Part shown: positions 1 to 5,161 of the stretch, piece by piece
How positions within the stretch are numbered: the first letter of the stretch is position 1
How the letters are laid out: each line of letters begins with the position of its first letter
Assembly: GCA_023415395.1 (NCBI GenBank)
Contig: JAEZKN010000379.1
Coordinates: 1-13,719, forward strand
Direction: 5' to 3'
Length of the DNA stretch: 13,719 nt
DNA from: Actinomycetes bacterium
Lineage (GTDB): Bacteria > Actinomycetota > Actinomycetes > Propionibacteriales > Nocardioidaceae
Made by a program: the position numbers and the translations under genes
The notes under the pieces: generated by a model
Told to the model about the DNA's origin: nothing
Seen by the model: only the letters and a program-made list of their open reading frames with translations
Database searches by the model: none

Positions 1-224
1 ACGCCGAGGTCCGGCTGGTCGGCAGCCGGCACGACCTGCTGGTCGAGGTCTCCGACGACGGCACCGGGATCGACGCGGACGTCGTGGCCGGGGTCGGCCT
101 GCGCTCCATCCGCGAGCGGGCCGAGGAGCTGGGCGGGCGCAGCGAGATCACCTGCCCCGCCGGCGGCGGCACCCGCGTGCGGGCCTGGCTGCCGGTGACC
201 CCGACGACCCTGGAGGTCTCATGA
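1..224 (+). CDS. Sensor histidine kinase, NarL/DesK type, C-terminal fragment
   Basis: This is the C-terminal end of a sensor kinase that would phosphorylate the response regulator encoded next. The gene starts outside the window; codons are in frame from base 3. The 73 visible residues are the second half of an HATPase_c ATP-binding domain: the G1-box VSDDGTGID is near residues 16-24 of the fragment, followed by GVGLRSIRERAEELGG, the GLGLxxMRERxxxLGG signature typical of HisKA_3 kinases paired with LuxR-type regulators. The protein ends with a short tail after a terminal beta-strand. The stop TGA overlaps the ATG of the regulator (ATGA, 221-224), which indicates translational coupling. The sensing region and phospho-accepting His are not in the window, so the signal cannot be inferred. 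Confidence 0.93.
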   Translation, partial: AEVRLVGSRHDLLVEVSDDGTGIDADVVAGVGLRSIRERAEELGGRSEITCPAGGGTRVRAWLPVTPTTLEVS

Positions 225-871
225 CCGAGCCGATCCGCGTCCTCATCGCCGACGACCACCCCGTCTTCCGTGACGGTCTCGCCTCGCTCCTGGCCACCCA
301 GCCCGACGTCGACGTGGTCGGCACCGCCGGTGACGGCGCCGACGCGGTCGAGATGACCACCGAGCTCGTGCCCGACGTCGTCGTGATGGACCTGCAGATG
401 CCGCGGATGAACGGCATCGACGCCACCCGCGCACTGGCCGAGTCGATGCCGGCCGTGCGCGTCCTCGTCTTCACGATGGGGGAGGAGGACGGCACGGTGC
501 TCGCCGCGATGCGCGCTGGTGCCCGGGGCTACCTGGTCAAGGGCGCCAGCCAGGAGGAGGTGGCCCGCGCGATCTCGACCGTGCACGCGGGCGGCCTGGT
601 CTTCGGGTCCTCGCTCGCCGTCCGCATCGCCGACCTGCTCTCCGGCTCGGCGACGCCCGACCGCTCGGCCTTCCCCCAGCTCACCGAGCGTGAGCTGGAG
701 ATCCTCGACCTGATCGCGGCGGGGAGGAACAACGCGCAGATCGCCTCCGCGCTCTTCCTCGCACCCAAGACGGTCCGCAACAACGTCTCCAACATCCTGG
801 CCAAGCTCCAGGCCACCGACCGGGCCGAGGCGATCATCCGCGCACGGGACGCGGGTCTGGGCGGCGGCTGA
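221..871 (+). CDS. LuxR-family (NarL/FixJ) response regulator
   Basis: A two-component transcription regulator of 216 aa, the usual length for this family. The receiver domain (about residues 5-120) has acidic pair D11-D12, phospho-acceptor D57 in VVVMDLQMP, conserved T85 and K107 in GYLVKG. The C-terminal LuxR-type helix-turn-helix (about 152-210) starts at LTERELEIL and contains the recognition region KTVRNNVSNILAKL. The start ATG overlaps the end of the upstream kinase gene by 4 nt, and the pair should be one transcription unit. A GC-rich hairpin covers its stop codon (858-880), consistent with transcript ending before the next promoter. The target genes cannot be told from the sequence. 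Family assignment is secure; the regulon is unknown. Confidence 0.96.
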   Translation: MTEPIRVLIADDHPVFRDGLASLLATQPDVDVVGTAGDGADAVEMTTELVPDVVVMDLQMPRMNGIDATRALAESMPAVRVLVFTMGEEDGTVLAAMRAGARGYLVKGASQEEVARAISTVHAGGLVFGSSLAVRIADLLSGSATPDRSAFPQLTERELEILDLIAAGRNNAQIASALFLAPKTVRNNVSNILAKLQATDRAEAIIRARDAGLGGG

Positions 872-880
872 GGCCGCCCA
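858..880 (+). terminator. Hairpin spanning the response-regulator stop codon, possible terminator
   Basis: The arms TGGGCGGC (858-865) and GCCGCCCA (873-880) are perfectly complementary over 8 bp around a 7-nt loop that contains the TGA stop (869-871). No T-run follows, as is common for actinobacterial terminator candidates. It lies 10 nt before the -10-like box of the next gene. The structure is seen; terminator function is inferred. Confidence 0.45.
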
Positions 881-890
881 CCCCGCCCGC

Positions 891-896
891 TAACCT
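891..896 (+). promoter_or_regulatory. -10-like box for a leaderless transcript of the amphi-Trp gene
   Basis: TAACCT matches the TANNNT actinobacterial -10 pattern and is followed by exactly 6 nt before the ATG at 903. Initiation would therefore fall at or next to the A of the start codon, giving a leaderless mRNA. In agreement, no Shine-Dalgarno sequence precedes the ATG. No clear -35 box is visible. The same geometry occurs ahead of the PAC2-family gene. Confidence 0.5.
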
Positions 897-902
897 CGGG
901 CC

Positions 903-1118
903 ATGGACCTGTTCGAGACCGAGGACAACCGCCGGATGTCGCGCGAGGACGCCGCCGCCCGGCTGCGCGCCATCGCCGACGTGCTCGCCCGCAACAACCA
1001 GATCGAGCTGGACACGGACGGCCGCCGGATCACCGTCGCCGTCCCCGACGAGGTGGAGCTCTCGGTCGAGGTCGAGGTGGGCGAGGAGAACGAGCTGGAG
1101 ATCGAGATCAGCTGGTAG
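903..1118 (+). CDS. amphi-Trp domain-containing protein
   Basis: A 71-aa acidic protein recognised as the amphi-Trp family: small proteins of about 70 residues with alternating charged and hydrophobic beta-strands and a Trp at or near the C-terminus, here EIEISW. Visible pattern: an N-terminal FETEDNRRMSREDAAARLRA segment (predicted helix entering at the Ser), then DGRRITVAVPDEVELSVEVEVGEENELEIEISW-type alternating strands. The biochemical role of the family is not established to my knowledge. ATG 903 has no ribosome-binding site but sits 6 nt after a TAACCT box, so leaderless translation is likely. The last 11 bases overlap the 3' end of the opposite-strand gene. It appears to be a single-gene transcript. 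Confidence 0.85.
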   Translation: MDLFETEDNRRMSREDAAARLRAIADVLARNNQIELDTDGRRITVAVPDEVELSVEVEVGEENELEIEISW

Positions 1119-1590
1119 CCGCGCGCACGCCGCGGCGGACCGCGACCGCGAGCGCCGCCCCGGCGACCACCCAGGGCGCGACCAGGAGGGGACGCTCCCG
1201 CAGGGCGCTCTCACAGGCGTCGACCCGGTCGGCGGCGAGCAGCACGACCCAGTGGGCCGCGCGCGCCTCGCTCCACCGGCGGTACGCCGCGCGGCGCATC
1301 ACCCCGGACAGCCCGCGCGTCGGGCACGTGGTGCCGAAGACCGGCGGCAGCACCGGGTGCTCGATCGACCGCTCCCGCGGCCTCAGCTCGGGCTGAGCCT
1401 CGGGGAAGTCCCAGTGGGCGGTCTCGGGGACCAGCGGGCGCTCGCGGGGGACCGCCGGCCGGTCGGTCGGGTCGAGGTCGGCGCCCCACCCGGGGATGCG
1501 GGCGCGCAGCTCCTCGGTGCTCTCCGGCAGGGGCGGCTTGCGGGCGACGTACGGCCCGTGGGCCTGCGGGTGGTGCTCGACGGTGGTCAT
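1108..1590 (-). CDS. Conserved hypothetical protein downstream of the Zn-dehydrogenase, one predicted membrane helix
   Basis: A 160-aa protein of unknown function. Residues 1-80 are Pro- and charge-rich and probably not compactly folded. Residues 83-124 form a denser block with PVFGTTCPTRGLSGVMRR and AYRRWSEARAAHWVVLLAADRVD. Residues 135-151 (LLVAPWVVAGAALAVAV) followed by Arg-Arg look like a C-terminal membrane helix with positive flank. The block SGVMRRxAYxxxExRxAHWxxLLxADRVD resembles one I have seen in small hypothetical proteins beside Zn-alcohol dehydrogenases; this is from memory, not a search. The start is well placed: AGGAG lies 5 nt upstream of the ATG, and only 10 nt separate it from the dehydrogenase stop, so the two form an operon. 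It may tether or assist the dehydrogenase at the membrane, but that is inference. C89 and C126 are its only cysteines. Confidence 0.7.
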   Translation of the reverse strand: MTTVEHHPQAHGPYVARKPPLPESTEELRARIPGWGADLDPTDRPAVPRERPLVPETAHWDFPEAQPELRPRERSIEHPVLPPVFGTTCPTRGLSGVMRRAAYRRWSEARAAHWVVLLAADRVDACESALRERPLLVAPWVVAGAALAVAVRRGVRAATS

Positions 1591-1600
1591 CGTGCTCCTC

Positions 1601-2746
1601 TCACGCGGCCACGGTCACGAGCGGCTTGATGATGCCGTCACGCTTGGCCGAGAACAGGTGGTAGCCCTCCGCGATGTCCTCCAGCGGGATCCGGTGGGTG
1701 ACGATCTCGCTGGGCTCGAGGTGGCCGTTGCGGATGTGCTCGAGCAGGCGGGGCCACTGCCGCTTGACCGGGCACTGGTTGGCATTCAGGGTCAGCCCCT
1801 TGTTCATGGCGTCGCCGTACTTCACGGCGCTGAACATCGGGCCGTAGGCACCCATCACCGAGATCGTGGCGCCCTTGCGGACGCTGTCGATCGCCCAGTT
1901 CAGGGCGATCGGGGAGCCGCCCTGGAGCTTGAACTTGGCCGAGGTCGCGTGCATGAGCAGGTTGCCGTCGGCCTCCGCGCCGACCGCGTCCACCGCGACG
2001 TCGGCGCCGAGCCAGTCGGTCTGCTTCTTCAGCTCCACCACGACGTCCTCGACGTCGGTGAAGTCGATCGTCTCGGCGAAGGCGTAGGAGCGCGCCTTCT
2101 CCAGCCGGTGCTCGAGGTGGTCGACGACGATCACCCGGCCCGCGCCCATCAGCCAGGCCGACCGGGCCGCGTAGAGCCCCACCGGGCCGGCGCCGAACAC
2201 CACGACGACGTCGCCCTCGCTGATGTCGCCGAGCTGGGCGCCGAAGTAGCCCGTGGCCAGCGCGTCGGTGCACAGGACGGCGTCCTCCTCGGAGAGCCAG
2301 TCCGGGATCACGCTCGGTCCCACGTCGGCGAACGGCACGCGGACGTACTCCGCCTGACCGCCGTCGTACCCGCCGCAGGTGTGGGAGTAGCCGTAGATGC
2401 CGCCGACGGCCGTGGCGTTCGGGTTGACGTTGTGGCAGTTGGAGTAGAGGCCGCGGGAGCAGAAGAAGCAGGTCCCGCAGAACACGTTGAACGGCACCAT
2501 CACCCGGTCGCCGACACGCAGGTGCTGCACGGAGGGGCCGACCTCGTCGACGACCCCGACGAACTCGTGGCCGAACGTGTGGCCGACCCGGGTGTCCGGC
2601 ATCATCCCGTGGTAGAGGTGCAGGTCGGATCCGCAGATCGCGGCCGTCCGCACCCGCACGATCGCATCGTTCGGGTGCTCGATCCTCGGGCGGTCCTTCT
2701 CCTCGACCCGGATCTTGTAGGGGCCGCGGTACACCATCGCTCGCAT
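1601..2746 (-). CDS. Zinc-dependent alcohol dehydrogenase, formaldehyde-dehydrogenase-like (FDH-like MDR family)
   Basis: A 381-aa medium-chain dehydrogenase/reductase that oxidises an alcohol or aldehyde adduct using NAD(P). Visible motifs: catalytic zinc ligand C38 in ICGSDLHLYHG, H60-E61 in GHTFGHEFVG, four structural zinc cysteines C90, C93, C96 and C104, and the Rossmann motif FGAGPVGLYAA with an acidic residue in the VVDHLEHR segment, which favours NAD. CTDALATGYFGA is typical of the glutathione-independent formaldehyde dehydrogenase-like branch. The actual substrate cannot be read from sequence. ATG 2746 (MRAMVYRGPYKIRVEE) was chosen because family members begin there; a longer GTG start at 2794 would add 16 unconserved residues, and neither has a strong ribosome-binding site. 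The 160-aa gene follows 10 nt downstream. It is divergent from the PE-Pol gene across a gap with a palindrome. Confidence 0.9.
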   Translation of the reverse strand: MRAMVYRGPYKIRVEEKDRPRIEHPNDAIVRVRTAAICGSDLHLYHGMMPDTRVGHTFGHEFVGVVDEVGPSVQHLRVGDRVMVPFNVFCGTCFFCSRGLYSNCHNVNPNATAVGGIYGYSHTCGGYDGGQAEYVRVPFADVGPSVIPDWLSEEDAVLCTDALATGYFGAQLGDISEGDVVVVFGAGPVGLYAARSAWLMGAGRVIVVDHLEHRLEKARSYAFAETIDFTDVEDVVVELKKQTDWLGADVAVDAVGAEADGNLLMHATSAKFKLQGGSPIALNWAIDSVRKGATISVMGAYGPMFSAVKYGDAMNKGLTLNANQCPVKRQWPRLLEHIRNGHLEPSEIVTHRIPLEDIAEGYHLFSAKRDGIIKPLVTVAA

Positions 2747-2773
2747 GTGGCCGGGTACCCAGCGGCCCGGGTC

Positions 2774-2788
2774 GCACACGCCGTGTGC
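2774..2788. promoter_or_regulatory. Perfect palindrome in the divergent promoter region, candidate operator
   Basis: GCACACG (2774-2780) and CGTGTGC (2782-2788) are perfect reverse complements around a single central C at 2781. The element lies in the 71-bp gap between the divergent dehydrogenase (start 2746) and PE-Pol (start 2818) genes, about 30 bp from each start. Such placement suits a regulator binding site controlling one or both genes. If either gene used the longer upstream GTG start (2794 or 2785), the element would be inside coding sequence. Confidence 0.4.
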
Positions 2789-2817
2789 TCCCACGATCCA
2801 ACGGGCACCGGGGAGGC

Positions 2818-4392
2818 ATGTCCGAGCCGCTCGACGTCTACCGGCGCAAGCGCGACTTCACGCGCACCCCGGAGCCGGCCGGAGAGGTCGCCGCGGCGGA
2901 CGGTCGGCGGCGGTTCGTCGTGCAGCGGCACCGGGCCAGCCACCTGCACTACGACCTGCGGTTCGAGATCGACGGCGTGCTGGTGAGCTGGGCGGTCCCG
3001 AAGGGGCCGACGCTCGACCCGGCGGTGCGCCGGCTCGCGATGCACGTCGAGGACCACCCGGTGGAGTACCTCCACTTCGAGGGGGTGATCCCGGCCCGGG
3101 AGTACGGCGGCGGCGACGTCGTCGTGTGGGACACCGGCACCTGGGAGCCCGTGCACACCGACGACCCGGGCGCCGCGGTGCGGGCCGGTGAGCTGCACGC
3201 GGAGGTGCACGGCGAGAAGCTGCGCGGCCGGCTCGTCCTGGTGAGGAGGGGTGACGACCCCGATGGCAAGGAGTGGATGCTGCTGCACAAGAACGACGAG
3301 CACGCGGTCGAGGGGTGGGACCCCGAGGAGCACCCGCACTCGGTCCTCAGCGGCCGGACCAACGAGGAGGTGAAGGCCGACCCGGCCCGGCTCTGGCGCT
3401 CGGACGCGCCCGCGGCGGAGGCCAGCGTGTCGCTGGAGCCCGAGCCTCTCCCGGACGAGGCCATCGACGAGCTCGGCTCCCTGGGCAAGCAGGGCACGTG
3501 GGAGGTCTTCGGGCGGCGGCTGAAGGTCACCAACCTCGACAAGGTGCTGTTCCCCGGCGCCCACGGCGAGGCGCCGATCACCAAGCGCGAGCTGCTGGCC
3601 TACGCCGCGCGGATCGCTCCGTTCGCGCTGCCCTACCTCGAGGGTCGGCCCCTGAACATGCACCGCTACCCGGACGGGGTCGAGGGGCTGGGCTTCTGGC
3701 ACAAGCAGCGCCCGGACCACGCTCCGGAGTGGCTGCGGTGCTGGGAGAACCCGGACGCCGAGGAGGGGGAGACCACGGCGTACGTCGTGCCCGACGAGCC
3801 GGCGGCGCTGGTGTGGGCGGCCAACTTCGGTGCGCTGGAGTGGCACCCGTGGACCTCGCGTGCGGAGCGGCCGCACGAGCCGACCTACGCCCTCGTCGAC
3901 CTGGACCCCGGGGAGCGGACCACCTGGGAGGAGCTGCTGACGCTCGCCCGCCTGCACCGCACGGCGCTGGAGCACCTCGGCGTCACCGCGCGGGCGAAGG
4001 TGACCGGCCGCCGCGGCATCCAGGTCTGGGTCCCGATCGTGGCCGGCTACACCTTCGACGACACGCGGGCCTGGGTGGAGACGCTGTCGAGGACGGTCGG
4101 GAAGGTGGTCCCGGACCTGGTCAGCTGGAAGTGGGAGGTCAAGGCGCGCGGTGGCCTGGCTCGCCTGGACTACACGCAGAACGCGATCAACAAGACGCTC
4201 GTGGCGCCGTACTCACCCCGCCCGGCGCCCGGCGCGCCGGTTTCGGTGCCCATCGCCTGGGACGAGCTCGACGACCAGGACCTGCGTCCGGACCGCTGGA
4301 CGATCCGCACCGTGCTCGACCGGTTGGCCGAGCGCGGAGACCCGTTCCGGGCGCTGCTCGGCTCCGCCCAAGAGCTCCCGGAGATCACCTGA
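2818..4392 (+). CDS. LigD-like PE-Pol protein: 3'-phosphoesterase and primase-polymerase domains, no ligase domain
   Basis: A 524-aa protein with two of the three LigD domains of bacterial non-homologous end joining. Residues about 6-140 are the 3'-phosphoesterase domain that trims 3' ends: H38, H44, D46 and R48 in the HxASHLHYDLR block, and H80 and Y84 in HVEDHPVEY, match the known active-site set. Residues about 228-520 are an archaeo-eukaryotic-primase-type polymerase domain with metal ligands D361 and D363 (VDLDPG) and D451 (RLDYTQN). Motif II is TGRRGIQV, with Q402 where LigD polymerases usually have His. There is no KxDG nucleotidyl-transferase motif, so it cannot seal nicks itself. ATG 2818 fits homologues (MSxxLDxYRxKRDF); GGAGG is only 1 nt upstream, unusually close, and GTG 2785 would add 11 residues. 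No Ku gene is in the window. Convergent with the transpeptidase gene. Confidence 0.9.
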   Translation: MSEPLDVYRRKRDFTRTPEPAGEVAAADGRRRFVVQRHRASHLHYDLRFEIDGVLVSWAVPKGPTLDPAVRRLAMHVEDHPVEYLHFEGVIPAREYGGGDVVVWDTGTWEPVHTDDPGAAVRAGELHAEVHGEKLRGRLVLVRRGDDPDGKEWMLLHKNDEHAVEGWDPEEHPHSVLSGRTNEEVKADPARLWRSDAPAAEASVSLEPEPLPDEAIDELGSLGKQGTWEVFGRRLKVTNLDKVLFPGAHGEAPITKRELLAYAARIAPFALPYLEGRPLNMHRYPDGVEGLGFWHKQRPDHAPEWLRCWENPDAEEGETTAYVVPDEPAALVWAANFGALEWHPWTSRAERPHEPTYALVDLDPGERTTWEELLTLARLHRTALEHLGVTARAKVTGRRGIQVWVPIVAGYTFDDTRAWVETLSRTVGKVVPDLVSWKWEVKARGGLARLDYTQNAINKTLVAPYSPRPAPGAPVSVPIAWDELDDQDLRPDRWTIRTVLDRLAERGDPFRALLGSAQELPEIT

Positions 4393-4405
4393 GCACGGCG
4401 CTCAG
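4389..4405. terminator. Small hairpin holding both convergent stop codons
   Basis: CTGAGC (4389-4394) and GCTCAG (4400-4405) pair perfectly around the 5-nt loop ACGGC. The left arm carries the PE-Pol stop (TGA, 4390-4392) and the right arm the transpeptidase stop (TCA on this strand, 4402-4404), so the same fold can form on either RNA. The stem is only 6 bp, which can arise by chance at this GC content. Bidirectional terminator function is inferred. Confidence 0.3.
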
Positions 4406-5097
4406 ACGACGCGGACCGACGTCGGGCGGGTGGTGAACCGCCAGACCTTGAGCGACAGGGCGCGCGAGAGCCGGATGCAGCCGTGCGACTGCGCCAGGTC
4501 GGTGCCGAGGATCCAGTCGGCGTGGATCTGGTGGCCGGTGGACTTCGAGCGCGGGATGCGGTGGAAGCCGATGCCGCACGGCGCGAAGCGGACGAAGTTG
4601 TCGAGCCACACGTTGCCGTTGGTCGACTGGTTGAGCTTGATCCGGGCCGCGCGGCCACAGTAGGAGCCCACGGCGTACGAGCCGCGCGAGAGCACGTCGG
4701 TGTTGTCGGCCATCCCGCCCTGGGCGACCGTGCGCCCGCGCGGGTCGACCAGCCACACCCAGTTCTGCTTCTGGGAGATCACGATGCGGCGCCCCTGCCC
4801 GGACCCGGCCGGGACCGGCCTGCGGTCGCAGCGCGGGGCGTCGGCGGCGTGCAGCGCCCGGCGGGTGCGGGCGGTCAGGTGCCCGTCCTGGGCCAGGCCC
4901 ATCCGGGACTGGAAGCGCACCACGGCCGACCGGGTGTGCGCACCGACCCTGCCCGTCGGGGCGCCGGCGGAGCAGTGCAGCGCGTTCAACCGCTTCTGCG
5001 CCTTCACCACCCAGTCCTGGGCCGCTGGAGCGGCATCGGCCGGCGTCGGTGCGAACAGCAGGACGAACGCGGCCAGGAGCGAGATGATGCGGGACAC
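4402..5097 (-). CDS. Exported L,D-transpeptidase with peptidoglycan-binding domain
   Basis: A 231-aa secreted enzyme of the YkuD family, which forms 3-3 cross-links in peptidoglycan outside the membrane. From GTG 5097: a signal peptide at residues 1-23 (SRIISLLAAFVLLFAPTPADAA, cleavage near ADA-A), a PG_binding_1-like domain at about 28-84 (VVKAQKRLNALHC, TRSAVVRFQSRMGLAQDGHLTARTR), and an L,D-transpeptidase domain at about 103-228 ending in SHGCIRLS, with catalytic C207 and H189/H192 upstream. C42/C90 and C147/C174 could form disulfides, as expected for an exported protein. The GTG start is chosen because it begins the signal peptide; GGAGGA touches it almost directly, so the exact start is slightly uncertain. 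Longer starts up to 5205 add residues that overlap the opposite kinase gene. It shares a 64-bp divergent gap with the PAS kinase and ends 9 nt from the PE-Pol stop. Confidence 0.9.
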   Translation of the reverse strand: MSRIISLLAAFVLLFAPTPADAAPAAQDWVVKAQKRLNALHCSAGAPTGRVGAHTRSAVVRFQSRMGLAQDGHLTARTRRALHAADAPRCDRRPVPAGSGQGRRIVISQKQNWVWLVDPRGRTVAQGGMADNTDVLSRGSYAVGSYCGRAARIKLNQSTNGNVWLDNFVRFAPCGIGFHRIPRSKSTGHQIHADWILGTDLAQSHGCIRLSRALSLKVWRFTTRPTSVRVV

Positions 5098-5130
5098 TCC
5101 TCCATCGTCGGGGGTGTCGTGCCGATAGCC

Positions 5131-5147
5131 AAGGTGAGCAAGGTGAG
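5131..5147 (+). repeat. Tandem AAGGTGAG repeat ahead of the PAS kinase
   Basis: AAGGTGAG occurs at 5131-5138 and again at 5140-5147, one base apart, within the 64-bp gap between the divergent transpeptidase and PAS-kinase genes. The second copy runs into the GAGGAGG ribosome-binding site (5145-5151) of the kinase. It may simply be a doubled ribosome-binding-site-like stretch, or a short regulator or RNA feature. Confidence 0.35.
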
Positions 5148-5161
5148 GAGGTGGGCCCCGG

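Noticed and set aside
1496..2986. 496-codon open frame on the plus strand opposite the Zn-dehydrogenase
   Set aside because: The dehydrogenase on the minus strand has all zinc ligands and a Rossmann motif; the plus frame lacks any family feature and overlaps the start of the PE-Pol gene in another frame.
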